Assembly (NCBI GenBank): GCA_037447605.1 | Contig: CM074804.1 | Coordinates: 2,477,120 to 2,531,604 of the forward strand | DNA: 54,485 bases | Source of the DNA: Zygnema circumcarinatum | Taxonomy: Eukaryota > Streptophyta > Zygnematophyceae > Zygnematales > Zygnemataceae | Direction: 5' to 3' | Part shown: positions 1 through 12,083 of the stretch, piece by piece | Layout of the letters: each line of letters opens with the position of its first letter | Position numbering within the stretch: position 1 is the stretch's first letter | Program-made: the position numbers and the translations under genes | The notes under the pieces: generated by a model | Database searches by the model: none | The model's input: only the letters and a program-made list of their open reading frames with translations | What the model was told of the DNA's origin: nothing

Positions 1-2115
1 TCCCTCCCTCCCTCTTTCTTCTCTCCCTCCCTCTCTTTCCCCTTCTCCCTCCCTCCCTCCCTCCCTCCTCCCCTCCCTCCCTCTTTCTTCTCTCCCTCCC
101 TCTCTTTCCCCTTCTCCTCCTCCCTCCCTCCTCTTTTCCCACTCCTCCCTCCCGCCTGCTGTCTGTTCGTCTGTCTGTTCGACCCCTCCCCCTGGCGGGT
201 GCCAGCGTGGCGGTGCGGCGCGTGGCTGTTCGCGCTGCAGCAGTTCGCGGGCGTGAACGGCGTCCTCTACTTCTCCGCCGCCGCCCTCAGGGCCGCGGGC
301 GTCGCCACCGCGGCCGTCGGGGCCGCGAGCCTCGCGGGTGACCGGCATCGCCAAACCTGAATGAAGACTGGAACCCCGAATGTCTAAACCCTAACCCGAA
401 ACCCTGAATCCTAAATCTTGAAGTTGGAACCCTGAACCCTGATTCCCAAACCTTAAACCTATAACCCGAATGCCTAAACCCTAAACCCTCAACCCTTATC
501 CTTAAAACCGAGTGCCTACTCCCTTACCCCTAAACCTTAAATTCTAATGCAAAAATCTAAACCCTAAACCGTAAGCCCTAATGCCTAAACCCAAATCCTA
601 AACCCTAAATCCTGAGGTTTGAACCCAGAACCCTGATTCCTAAACCCTAAACCTTCAAAGCCTCATGCCTACGCCCTAGACCTTAAACCCTGGTCCGTAA
701 ACCCTAAATCCTGAAGTCTGAACCCTGAACCCTAAGCGCTAAGCCCTAAACCCAGACTCTAAGCTCTAAACCGTGAAACCTAGAGCCTAGACCCTATATC
801 TTACACCCTAAACCCTGAATCTAAAGCCTTAAACCTTAATCTCTAAACCCTAAATCCACAAGTAACTGTGGTTCCATGCAGGAGCGTTGGCAGTTCTGCC
901 GTTGATGGACACGCAGGGGAGGCGGCCGCTCCTGATGGCGAGCTATGGAGGGATGGTGGGCGGTCTAAAACCCTAAACCAAAAAGTACTACTGCGCGCGA
1001 AAGAGCTAAAAACTCTACGATCTTAAATCAAGAAATTTCTGAAAATTATAAAAAATTTAGACCCGTAACTAGCGTTAGTTCTACTGAACTGTAGAGCCTT
1101 TCAAAAGTACTAAATGCCTTTCCCAGAGAAAAGAAAAAAACTGAAAAATCTGAAAAATTGTAAGCCTTTTAGTACCTGAATTCTTGGTAGCTGAATTACC
1201 GTTTTAGGGCGGCAAGGAGAGACTCTTTTATCCATTGTCGTTTAGCGGAAAGGCTTGAAATGGGTGGAGAGTGCAGGCGGTTTCCATGGCGGTGATGGTC
1301 GCAGCCCTCGTGGTTCCGATGCCGGAGTCGGTGTCACACGCGCTCACAGTAACGGGCACTCTAGGGTTCGTGGCCTCTCTCTCTCTCCCTCCCTCTCTCC
1401 CTCCCTCTCTGTCGCTCTACGGGATGGGGATGGGACGGCGCGCTGGGATACGGAGGGAAGGAGAGGGAGAGGGAGGGGCAAGGGGAGTGGGAGAAGGTGG
1501 GAGAGTGTGGGGATTTGGGGGAGCGGGGGAGAGAGAGAGAGCAGAGAAGAGAGGGGGAAGGGAGTGACAAACCCTAAACCAAGCTATCCTCCAACCCTAT
1601 AAACCCTCCGCCCGCCCTCGTTCCCTTCGCAGGTACGTGTTCCTGTTCGCCCTCGGCGCGGGCCCCGTGACGGGCCTCATCATCCCCGAGCTCTGCAGCA
1701 CGCGCATCCGCGCGAAGGTCGTCGCCGCGAGCCTCTGCGTGCACTGGGTACAGTCCTGACTGCTTCGAGGACCATGGGAGCAACAACCGTCACATGCTAT
1801 TGTTTGTGCTGTGGAGCTGTTCAACCTATTTGTTGTTGGTGGTGTTGTTGTTCAAGTTATGCTCCCTTCCATTCTCTAGCAACAACTTGTTTAACACGGA
1901 AAATGCGATGGTTTGTGGTTTGTGGTTTTTGGCAGGTTTGCAACTTCGTGGTGGGGCTGTTTTTCCTGGAGGCCGTGCAGCGGTTCGGGCTCCCGGCCGT
2001 GTACGGCGCGTTCGGCGCGGTGTCGGTGGCGGCGGCCGCGTACGCGCGCGCGGGCGTGGTCGAGACGAGGGCGCGCTCGCTCGAGGACGTGCAGCGGGAC
2101 CTGCAGGCGCGCTGA
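1..2115 (+). CDS. plastidic glucose transporter (pGlcT-like MFS), 5' end missing
   Basis: This is the C-terminal part of a sugar-porter MFS protein. Proteins of this family export glucose from plastids across the inner envelope. Exons, joined in phase: about 206-337, 882-955, 1277-1365, 1633-1747 and 1936-2115 (TGA). The first exon reads ALQQFAGVNGVLYFSAAAL, the QQ.(S/A)G(I/V)N signature of sugar porters. The second gives PLMDTQGRRPLL, the D..GRR loop motif. The fourth gives FALGAGPVTGLIIPEL and RIRAK, matching the plastid-type GAGPV..L.PEI segment. The last ends in VVETRARSLEDVQ, the V.ETKGRSLEEI tail. The order and spacing of conserved blocks match plant pGlcT rather than vacuolar or plasma-membrane hexose carriers. 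The N-terminal half and any transit peptide lie outside the window. An AATAAA-like signal follows near 2150. The family call is strong; the first exon boundary is approximate. Confidence 0.85.
395..870 (+). repeat. degenerate telomere-type (CCCTAAA) repeats in intron
   Basis: Most of the intron at 338-881 of the sugar-transporter gene is made of irregular copies of AACCCTAAA, with variants such as CCCTGAA and CCTTAAA. No perfect long array remains. On the sense strand the C-rich form is read. Confidence 0.8.
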
Positions 2116-3546
2116 CCACTCACCGCTCACCGCCCGACCGGGAATACAGTAATAATAAAATGGGCTCGGAGGAAACCCGGTGTGATGCGTTCGCGCTGGT
2201 TGGTGTCGAGTTTTTGAGGGCGGCTTTTTGTGGCTTTGTTAGAAAGTTGGTGCTGGAGTTGTGTGCGCGTGAAACTGTAACAAGGGCTTTCATATGTTGT
2301 AGCAATGTTGTCGAGTACGACAAAATGTTCATAATGCATGTTCAGTTGTCACAATTGTGCATCGTGTCGATTCCAGACTGTTCACACTGAAGAATTTTCC
2401 AAGTGAGCCTCCGAGTGCACAAGTTGGGACCAATGACAAAAATCCACGTCATCAGTCTATATCCGCCCAGACAGCCTATCTTTCCACGTCAGACTGACAT
2501 ACAAATAACTCCCATCGCCCTACGCGACAAGGCCAGGCAACGCCAGGGGCTCCGCACAGAGAATAAATGTACGGTCAATAATTACATTGTTGTCGTTTAG
2601 AGCGAATCAGAGAGGCAGAATGGAGGATGCAAAGAACCCGACAAAAGTCAACGTGCCCAACAAACAAATGCGCCACGTGGACCAGTCCGAATGCACCACG
2701 TTAACAAAGATTCAGTACCCGCCATTCTGGTGGGGCCACGTGGAGGCCTCCCCCCGGAAGATCGAAGTTTCTGCTGCGGAACCTGCGCGAGTGCCGGCGG
2801 GAGCTGGCCACGTGTCGGCCTGCGAATAGGCCACAGAGACCTCCATTCAGGGTGCTGGGACCAATCACAGCGCGTCACGTTTCTAAACCTGCACACGTGG
2901 CTGACCAGCATTGGCCCCCGGTTCAGCCGGGCACCTTCCGGCCGCAGTCGCGGCGCGGCGCGCGCAGAGGGCGAGCGGCGGCCGCGGGCGGGCGAGGGGG
3001 CGGGAGGGCGGCCGGCCGCCCGCCATTCGGGCGGGGCGCTCAGCCGTCCGCCCGCTCCCCACCGACCAGCCCGTCCTCGCCCCTCTCTCTCCTCTGTCAA
3101 CTTTCTCCTCTCTCTCCTCTCTCTCCCCTGTCTCTACTTTTCCGACCCTCTGTCTACCCTCTGTCTCCCCTTCGCCCCTCTCTCTCCTTCTCTCCCTTGC
3201 GTGCTCCCTTTTCCGCCACCCTCACTTCCCCGCCGAGACACTTTCTTCTCGACATAACTTTCGCTGTTCCTAATTCCTAACTCTCTCACACTTGCTCTCT
3301 TGTCTCTCCCACATCTCCCCCCCTCTCACACTCTCTCGACATCCTCCTTTCTCTTCTCATGTTAGATCCCCCCACTTAGCCTGCCTGCATGCCAGATCTC
3401 TTCCTTGTCTTGTCCAGTCCTCCCTCGGGCGCCTCCCCCCACATGTTCCATTCCCCTTTTTTCCCACGCACGCCTCTCTCTCCTTTCTCACCCCTTCATC
3501 CCTCTCCCCATCTGGCTGCTGCTTCAACATTGCGAGTCAGCCACTC
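2116..3546. other. intergenic and leader region between transporter and PP2C
   Basis: No convincing coding region was seen. The first part is the 3' flank of the transporter. The middle (2650-2905) carries four CACGTG palindromes and a very GC-rich block (2930-3060). From about 3070 to 3540 the sequence is CT-rich on the sense strand of the following PP2C, which suggests a pyrimidine-rich 5' leader or leader intron. Confidence 0.6.
2674..2899. promoter_or_regulatory. cluster of four CACGTG (G-box/ABRE-like) sites
   Basis: CACGTG occurs at 2674, 2737, 2809 and 2894, three of them as CACGTGG. In land plants such cores bind bZIP (AREB/ABF) and bHLH factors. The cluster sits 650-870 bases upstream of the PP2C start. 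A regulatory role is inferred from sequence only. Confidence 0.5.
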
Positions 3547-4218
3547 ATGGAACCCGTCCATTCGACAGAGCAGATGTCTTATACAACGTGGGAAATATCG
3601 CAATATGGAAAACCTGAACGCCGGCATCCTCAGTTCGAATTTCCGGAGAGATCCCTCTCATTATCAACTGCGAAAAACAAACGTCTCACCCCAAAGAAAA
3701 TTGCTCCTCCATTTAACGAACAAAGGCCAGTAAGGCGTTTTTCGACTGAGCACGAAAGCTCTCTTTCAAGTGCCAGTAGCGCCTCCAGCGACAGCAACCA
3801 AAGCGGAGGCAGCGCACATGGAAACGGTAAACCAGAGGGAAGCTTAAGTAGACATGGAAACAGTTCGCTTTCTAGAGGGGCTTCATGGCCCAGTCCCACG
3901 GTCAGAAACCCAAACGGCTTAAGCAGACTCATGCTCCATGGCAGTGCGGACAAGCGGGGGCTCTTGTCCGCTGATGACAATGGAAACAACGGGCCGCTGT
4001 TGAAACGGAAACGGCCACCAAAACTGGAAATTCCGGCCATGGAACTGAATGCGGGACTTGGACATTGTGGCAGTGCGAGTGGGAGCCCTTTGAATGAGGT
4101 GAAGCTGGACGGTTCGTTCTATGCGGTTTACTCCAAACGAGGGAAGGGACGTGTTCTTGAAGACTCTTACGAGGTGATCCCGGAGGTCGGGGGAGACGTG
4201 ACTCAGGTGAAAGGAGAA

Positions 4219-4274
<56 letters not shown>

Positions 4275-6651
4275 GCCCTCTCTATCTATCGGATTGCAGG
4301 TTGATCTCCCTATCTCTCACTCTCTCTTGCTCACTCTCTCTCCCACCCTCTCCCTCCCCCTCTACCATCACTTTTCCCGCTTCATTTACTCTTTCTCCAA
4401 CTTGCCAACTTCAAGAAAACCTGCAAATTTCCTGCAGGCACTTTTTGGTGTCTACGATGGTCACGGCGGAAGAAAAGCGGCCGACTACGTCGCCCAGCAC
4501 TTAGCGCGGAACATCATCGGAGCCATGGCTGCCCTTGGAGATCATGATGAAGCATTGGGGGACGCAGTCCGCCATGCATATTTAAGAACCGATCGAGACT
4601 TCCTTCAAGAGGTACCTCCCGAGGAAATGTCCATCTGTTGAATCTGCGTTGCCTCCGAACGTGAGTGCTGATACAGAGCGATGGCGCGGGGCAGGGGGCG
4701 AGCAGCGGGGCGAGCTGCGTGACGAGCGTTATGAAGGGCGGGAATCTGGTCGTGGCGCATGCGGGGGACTGCCGCGCTGTGCTCTGCCGCAAGGGAGTCG
4801 CAGAGGCGCTCACGGAGGACCATCGGGCGTCAAGGGAGGACGAGAAAGAAAGGATAGAAAGATTGGTGAGGATATTGGCATGAATGAAATGACTATAACA
4901 AGACAACATCATATTGATGTTAATGCTTGTCTCTACCTCTTTGATTCGAGTGAGAATTGTGGGATTATCGTTGTGCGCGGCGATATGCGAATGTATGCAG
5001 CAGTTATTGCCATTTCATGCGTCATGTTGTTGTTGTTGTGGATGATGATGGTCTTGCCAATGTCGGTGCTGGCCTGCTCTTTCTTTCCCGCAGGGCGGAC
5101 TGGTCGACTGCTGCTCCGGAGTGTGGCGCGTCCAGAACACGCTGACGGTGTCGCGGGGCATCGGCGACCTGCGCCTGAAGGAGTACATCACTGCGGAGCC
5201 GGACGTGCGCGTGCTCCCGCTTACGCCCGACTGCGAGTTCCTCATTCTCGCCTCCGATGGCCTCTGGGACGTGGTACGCCCTCCCTCCCTCCGCCCGCCC
5301 GCGGACCCAAAACGAAAGAAAGGGAAAATTTGAAAAGTGGCCTGCGCCGGCCTGCTTCGGAGGTCGCGGGCGTACGGCCGCCGGCCGGTGGCCGACGGGC
5401 TGTGGATTCTATCGACGGCTGCGATCGATTGAACGTTCGCATCCGACGGCGGATTGGTCCGGCCCGCCCGGGAAACGCCCCGAGGCCGAGACGCGCGTCG
5501 TTTGTCGCTTGTGATAGTTTCCCATTGGCGGCCGGCAGCTTTTGGTTGCCGATCCGCGGCCGTACGGAAGTCATTATGGAGGCGCGTCGCATGCGAGTTG
5601 GAAAGGCGGACTTGCCAACGCTTGCTGTACGAACATTACCGCGAGATACAAAAGTTCCTGAGTCAGTGACGACGTGGCACGTGAATGATTCGGAGGGCGG
5701 ATCTGTCGGTTTGTAGTTTTCCAAACTGACGTGCTGACAGATCCTAACGTTTTATCATGTTCGTACAACGCCTGTTCGCGCTGTACCAGAAGAAGGGACC
5801 GACGCGAACGTTTTCCGTCGCTTTCTTCCTCGAATCGGGCCAGTCGGCGCGGGGGGCAAACGGTATTTTATGGCGGTTGCAGAAGTCGACAAACTACGGC
5901 TGACGTTATCGCCGGCCATGACCGCCCACTCGCGGCGGCCCTCTCCGGCCTCTCCCTCTGACGTCACTGGCCGTCGCATGGGCGCTCCGCTGAGCGTTCG
6001 CCGTTGTTTAGTTCGCAGTTCGCCGTTCGGTTTTAGCATGTGACACAACTCTCTGCGCGGATGCGCGCCATGGGGGCCATGGGGGCCATGGGGGCCATGC
6101 GTGCCCATGTGCGTGGCCGTCGCGGAATGCACGAGCGTGCCATTCCAGGCCATGCCATGTGGCTGTCCATGTCCTTGCATGAGTGCTGCGGGTTTTTAGG
6201 GTTGCTTGTTTACTTTCAAGGATGGTCTTGTTGCGAGCAGAGCCACTAAGCCTCCTCCTGCTCGCTACCTTTGCTCGTGTCCGCGCTCGGGCAGGTTTCG
6301 AACAAAGAGGCGGTCGACGCGGCGCGCCCGTTCCTGCCTCCCTCCTCGCCCCCCCTGCGCAGCGGCCCGCCACCGCCATGGCCGGCGGGGCCCATGGCGG
6401 CGTGCGAGCGGCTCATCGAGATGTCCGTGACGCGCGGCTGCCCGGATGACGTGAGCGTGGTGATCATTTGCTTGGACCGGTTCCGGCCCGCCCTCGCTCG
6501 CGCGTGCTCGCCGGCGGCGAGGCGAGGCGCGCGGCCGAGCGCCATCGCGAGGGCGGAGTCCGCGCGGGAGGCGCTGGACGCCCTCCGCACGGCGACGCCG
6601 CGGACGAGGACGATGGGCCATCGCAGCTTTGACCTGAGCATCATGCTTTGA
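3547..6651 (+). CDS. clade-B protein phosphatase 2C with MAPK-docking motif
   Basis: This is a Mg/Mn-dependent Ser/Thr phosphatase of the AP2C (clade B) type, predicted to be 513 residues. Exons: 3547-4206, 4438-4611, 4695-4865, 5094-5273 and 6295-6651, all joined in phase 0. The catalytic domain starts near residue 195. It carries FGVYDGHGG (metal-binding DG), [39 protein letters not shown] and PDDVSVVII, whose second D is a metal ligand. The first motif reads VLEDSYEV rather than the usual MEDR(F/Y). The Ser-rich N-terminal extension contains [10 protein letters not shown] at residues 153-162, which fits the kinase-interaction consensus (basic cluster, spacer, L.I) of plant AP2C/MP2C enzymes that dephosphorylate MAP kinases. 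The C-terminal tail after DDVS is long and Arg/Ala-rich. Intron 1 is CT-rich. The start was chosen as the first ATG in the frame; an upstream non-AUG extension is unlikely. AATAAA lies at 6762. Confidence 0.9.
5274..6294 (+). other. 1-kb intron of PP2C
   Basis: This is a GC-rich intron with no recognisable gene. It includes a short tandem ATGGGGGCC unit (three copies near 6068-6097). Confidence 0.6.
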
Positions 6652-8297
6652 GCGCTGCAGCAGGGCATGGCGGCCGACACGCATGGATCTTGGCAACTTT
6701 ATTGCCGGTTTTTGTGGTTCAGATTTATCTCGAATCAAGTGGGGGAGTGGCTTTTCAAAGGAATAAAGTTGTGGAAGATCCAGGGCGTGGTTTCGATAGT
6801 GAACGTACAGCAAACATTTTATAGAAAGCGTGGGAGGGGCATCGCATGAGAGCAGTCGGAATGGGTTGTGGGCGGGAGAAAAGTGTGCGTCGATTTGACG
6901 GTAGGGGAATAATAAGCGCGTTGGGATTGGAAGAATGAGGGCACAGGCTTGTTAGGGCAAGCTTGTTTTTACGAAGTCTTCTTATTAAAGTGTTGTTTGA
7001 CTTCGTACATTTCATGAACAATGTGCGAAAACTTGAATGTTGGTATGTGTCGGTGATGGAATTGTGCAATAATTTTCAAGAAGCATGACATCATCGCGTC
7101 GTTGGAATGAGCGCGTGTCATCATGTCTGGGCGTGGTGACCATGACCGCGAGATTGCACGGACCAGGCCTTCCATCATACGTCGCGTGCAGCATCACAGC
7201 GCCCCGCCAACATCACATGATGTCAGCCTCCACCCAACCGGCCTACATCCCAAATACGCCGGCGCGCCGGGCCAGCCCTAATCGCGCGCCTCGCCCAAAG
7301 TTCCGCGGTTCACGTGTGAACGCCGGCAGAGCCGCCCTCGGTCGTCGCCCAAATTGCGGCCAGCCGCTGCCGCCGCTCGCCGAAAGTAATTTTTGGAAGC
7401 GCACATGTTTGGGCACAAACATTCACCTGCCCGAAAACTTGCAAGTCAGCAATTCGGGCTGATGTGGCGCCCTGATATTCGCTGCTTCTCCTTTGGAAGA
7501 AATTGAAGCGCGTTCGTGGAAAGTGTTTTCCCTGCCCGGACCGCTCCGTCCGCCGCGACACCACTCGACAAAGTTTGAGCTTTTGCAGTTCGGCCCGATT
7601 TGACCGCTCCATGGGCGGGATCGCCCCCGAATCTTCCTGCCCAGAAAAAGGCCTCGGTTGAACCACTCTCCAGCGGCCACGTGGCCTGTTAGCGCCAAAA
7701 TCTCTTTTGTCCCGCTTTGCTTCTTCCTGCGCTTGCCACGTGTCGAGTTCTTTTCGTCGTTTTCCCGCCGCCCTGCGCAATTAGCGGCGTCTCCAGCCGA
7801 CGTGGCGGCTTGTCTTTTTCCAGTCTGATGACACGTGGCAGCTTCAAAGGCGTCCATCGAAACCGTGCGGCACGCCACCGATTTTCTCGCGCGAAGTTTG
7901 ACTATTTCCAAATGGATTGTAATTATATAACAGAAATGCTCCTCGAAAACATTTTGACGACCAACAGGCAGCCATCGACTCCCTTGATTGGCTGAAATGT
8001 TTTTTCCCATCTAGGGCAGCACTGCCCGCCAGGGGCCGCGGTCAACGGCCGCGCGCGCCGACGTGGCGACGGAGCGCCGATTTCCTCGCGATCAGAACGG
8101 AGGCTCGCACGTGCGGGAAGGCGTACGGCCTGTGACTGGCGGGCAGCGGTCGGCGAGCAGATGGGAGGAGCGGATATAAAGGGAGGGAGGGAGAAAGAGA
8201 GAGGGAGGGAGACGGCGAGAGTGGAAGGGAGGGAGAGAGTCTGCAAAAGGGGGAGTGCAAATCCGTACGAGCGCGTGAGGGAGAGAGTGGGGCAGCC
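6652..8297. other. PP2C 3' flank and XTH promoter region
   Basis: No gene was recognised. The first 300 bases are the AT-richer 3' flank of PP2C. From 7300 the sequence carries repeated CACGTG cores, and 8180-8290 is a GA-rich leader running into the XTH start. Confidence 0.6.
7311..8180 (+). promoter_or_regulatory. XTH promoter: CACGTG sites and TATA box
   Basis: CACGTG occurs at 7311, 7678, 7737 and 7832, with another at 8108. A TATAAA box at 8175-8180 lies 118 bases before the ATG. This is the clearest core promoter in the window. The TATA box is seen directly; factor binding is inferred. Confidence 0.55.
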
Positions 8298-10353
8298 ATG
8301 GCTGCACTGAGGGCCCTCGCCATCGGATCGGTAGCTTTGCTGGCAGTGGCACTCTCCTGGTGCCACGTGGCGGAGGCTGGCGCGGGCCTGGAGGACCTCG
8401 TGCTGCCACGTGGCGACCCACGCAACTTTGCACTCACGCCGGAGAATGGAACGCTCTCGCTCACTCTCTCGCACGACGCAGGTGAGGCCCGCTCTTGGGG
8501 GGGGGAAGGTTGACGTCTGCGTGAAGGGGTTCTGCTTGCAATTATTATTATTTTTACGTTAATTTTCTTCTCGCTTGTACAATTTTATCGGTGATCTTTC
8601 CTACGAGTAGATTGGATGAACGGTTTCGAATAGACTGACATGGCCAGCATGCGGACTTGACTATTGTGATGATGTCAGGAGTTGCTGATTAATTCTGCTT
8701 TCCATTGCTATCACTCTCTCCCCCTCCCCTCTCTCTCTCTCCCTCTCCCTCTCTCTGTGCGTCCATATGAGCATGCAGGAGCTGTGTGGTCCGGAAAGAA
8801 CTCGTACACACACGGAATATTTTCCGTAAAGATGAAAACTCCCCCCGGGTTCACCGCAGGCGTGATTTCCACATTCTATGTGAGCAATTCAGTATTATTT
8901 ACTTCTGTCATTTTTTTTTTCTTACTGCTTACTGAACATTTCACAAGTGTACTACCTGCCTACTCAAAATCTCCCTGTTCCTGTTGCTGTGCTACTGGAT
9001 TCTTCGCTGTATGTACATATTTGCCGTCACTGTGCCAAAACTGAACAGGTAACCCCCCGACCGTTGGTCTCTGGTCGCTGACTGAACTGAGGGCCGTTCC
9101 ATGTGCAGCTGGTTTCCATCAACGACGAACGGGACGAGATCGACATAGAGATCTTGGGGAACACCGAAACGAACGAGACTCTCGTGCACACGAATTGGTA
9201 TTCCAAGGGAGTGGGCGGCCACGAGGAGCAGTTCTCCACGTGGTTTGACCCCTCGGAGTTTCATACGTACACAATCCTTTGGAGCTACTCCCACATCGTG
9301 TAAGCTTCCAAGAATTGAAGTTTGGAGATTTTCCTACGCAGAAGTTGACTGGTTAGCCGATTTTGGACGTGCAGGAACCTTGATATAGTTCACCTTTTTT
9401 TTTTCTCCTTCTTTGAAAAATAAGCCCCTTCCTCTGAGGATGTTGACACTGTGAGGGTGAAGATCGGTATTAAAAATTGCGGCATGGTCGAATTCGCTTT
9501 TCTTTTCCTGGGGAATTTTTTGCTGAATAATGTGGGGAGTGGATGTTTGAGTGCAGATGGTTTATCGATGATTATCCGATCCGAGTGAAATTGCAGAACA
9601 CGAGCTCTCCAGATGCGGAGGACAATGTGAACAAGCCGCTCAGTCCGCAGGGGTCCCTTTGGGACGGCTCGCAGTGGGCGAGCAGACTCCCCAATGGGAC
9701 CATCGTGAGGGTATGAAATGCTCCCCCATATTCTTTTACTCAACTTTTGTGTGGATCAAGGATCAACGTGGATCCAGCTTCAAATGAACTTGGGCTGGCG
9801 GTAGTTTTGTGTGGAATTCGATGAGTTGAAGGTTAGAGTGTGTTGCATGTTGCTGTGATTCCGTGTTGAACGGGGAGGTCCTGTGTGACTGTAATCGGGA
9901 AAAGCATGTTGATGTAACTGAGAGTCCTGAAACTGAGCAGATCCATGCTGATGTAATTCCAAAGCTCCAAGTTCTTTTCACAGTTCAGCTCCGCATCGCT
10001 GTCACTGGCAAGACTGACTGTTTATTTCACTGTTTTTTGCTCTGAAATCATTTGAATTCCGTCAGATGGACTGGTCCAAGGGGCCCTTCAAGGTGGTGTA
10101 CACCGATTTCAACTTCACCGCCACGTGTACCTATGTGGAGGGAGAGGGAGAGGGAGGGGACTGCAATGCGGCCCCCTACCCCACAAACTACGCATGGGAT
10201 AAACCTCTCACCACCAAAGATGAGAATCGCATGAAGTGGATCCGCCGGCGCTACCTCCACTACTCGTACCTCTACGCGGGCGAAAACCTCCCCGTGGGGG
10301 GGGGCGGCCACCCGGAGGGCGTGGGAGGCCATCGGTATCCAAAAAATCGCTAA
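8298..10353 (+). CDS. xyloglucan endotransglucosylase/hydrolase-like (GH16)
   Basis: This is a secreted GH16 enzyme of the XTH type, expected to cut and rejoin xyloglucan or a related wall glucan. Exons: 8298-8481, 8779-8879, 9109-9299, 9557-9710 and 10066-10353, all in phase, giving 305 residues. The N-terminus (residues 1-27) is a signal peptide ending near AEAG. The catalytic strand reads DEIDIEILG, with nucleophile and acid/base glutamates in the ExDxE spacing; land-plant XTHs usually have DEIDFEFLG. It is followed by HTNWYSKG, EEQFSTWFDP, FHTYTILW and WFIDDYPIR, all matching XTH substrate-cleft segments. A C-terminal block with RMKWIRRRYLHYSYL matches the XET_C helix, but the usual second cysteine pair after it is absent and the tail is Gly/His-rich. 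Potential N-glycosylation is seen at NGT and NTS. Wall modification is the likely role; substrate cannot be told from sequence. Confidence 0.88.
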
Positions 10354-11196
10354 TTCTTAAAAAGGGAAAGGAAAATAGTTTGAACGTTAAATCTTTGGTT
10401 TGAGCTTGAACGGTCATCAGTGCGCGGAAGTCGACGGATTTCGGATTAACTGAGAGATGGAGCGGGCAGTTGGAATTGTTAGAAGTTTTTCAGGGGATAA
10501 GCTCGAAGGGGCAGAGCGACTTGATTTGCAGCTCAAAGCAGGGCTCAGGGTCGACAGGTGTACATGTAGGGAGGGCTGAGAAGGAGAGGAAGCTGATTTT
10601 TGAAATGGGAAGGGAGAAATGTAGAGTAGAGGGATGCCGAATTCGGTCCATGACAAACTTGGTCATTTTTTTTTAATTTCCATTTTCTGGGGGGGCGAAA
10701 AATTGTTATGCGCGATAAAGATTTTTAATATGAAGGCGTGTTTTTCTTTGTTCTGGAGGTGACCCCCTGCGGCAGTGCTCGGCCACGCTTGCAACATTCC
10801 AAGCCTGTCCTCTGCTTTCGTTTGCAGGGAGAGGCCAGCAGTGGAGCACCAGCATGGTTTGCACTCTGACTGACTGGTTGACTTGACTGACTGGTTGACT
10901 TGACTGACTGGCTGACTGACTGAGAGGGCCGCTGCTTCGCGAACTTGAACGATTTTTCCGATACGCCGCGATGCGCTCGATACGTAAGGAAGGTCGGATC
11001 AAGCGAGATTCCGTACCGTACGGGTATGTGAGCCACGCCGGCCCGCGGCGTGCCGGTGTTGGCGGTGGTCTGCTGACAGGTCCGAGGTTCGAGTCCCGGC
11101 GCTGCGGTGCAGTGCGTGCCACGCGACACGGCGTGTTGGGCTAAAAATCCTAACAACTCTGAAAACCCAAACCTAAGCAATATGCATGTTGTGCAC

Positions 11197-11312
11197 ATGC
11201 GCATGGACATGGTCTGGGAATGCGTATGGCCATGGTCTGGGAATGTGCATGGCCATGGTATGGGAATGGGCATGGCCATGGTCTGGGAATGCGCATGGCC
11301 ATAGTCTTGGGC
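11197..11312. repeat. 23-bp minisatellite, five copies
   Basis: The unit is close to ATGCGCATGGCCATGGTCTG plus GGA, repeated five times with one to three changes per copy. Copies start at 11197, 11220, 11243, 11266 and 11289. The core CATGGCCATG is palindromic. Confidence 0.85.
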
Positions 11313-11373
11313 GGGCCCTTCTCAAGGACTGGACCACGGGGGGACGGTTGTCGGCAGGGAGACAATTTCTGTA

Positions 11374-12083
11374 CACGTGGCAAGTGCTCGTTGGTCCACG
11401 GGACACAGTGACACCGTTTTCCTTGACGGTACTGCGCATGTCACAGAACGACACATTGCCGCCCTGCACGGAGGTCACATCACGTGACGTGACGTCGGGT
11501 GGCGTCACGTCGCGTCACTAGCGTCCAAGCCCCGCGCCCCCGCCCAGGGCCGCCGTCCCGAGCCGCTCCACGTGGCGCGCGCTGCGGCCCGCCGCGCCCT
11601 CGGGCAGTCCGCTCCCGCCCGCGCCTCGCGGAAACGACGCGGAAGGTGCGACAAAATTGTCCGTACATTACGCACGTACAGCCCCGGAAGAATCCCGCGC
11701 GTGCGAAACCGACAATGGCCCCCACGCGAGCGTTGAAACGCAGCGAAGGGGCGACATCGCTAGCGTCCAAAACCTGTTTGTTCGTACGCTGTAAGATACA
11801 AATACGACAAATAGGGAGGTGGACAGAGTCAGCGTGTCCCGCCTGCCGCCTGACACGCGGCCCCGACCGGATATCTTTTTTTGTCCAGGCAGCTAGGAGC
11901 ACCTTGTCGGTAGCGAATGTTATCATTATCAGACAGCAGTCATCGACGTACGTCCACTCAGAGATCGTCACGTGTTTTCCCCTGCGACCTCGCATGTTCT
12001 CCGGCTGTCGGTGCCGAGCGACCGATGTCGTTATGTGTACGAAGAATCTTTCATTCGTACACATATGTACCATCCCACACGTG
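11374..12083. promoter_or_regulatory. CACGTG and TGACGT sites upstream of MYB
   Basis: CACGTG lies at 11374, 11481, 11569, 11969 and 12078. Between 11481 and 11520 there is an unusually dense run of CACGTGACGTGACGTC and related cores, typical of bZIP binding sites. Function is inferred. Confidence 0.4.

Noticed and set aside
10863-10922. Regularly spaced TGACTGACT units considered as a CRISPR-like or regulatory array
   Set aside because: Units are contiguous simple repeats without unique spacers, and the host is eukaryotic.
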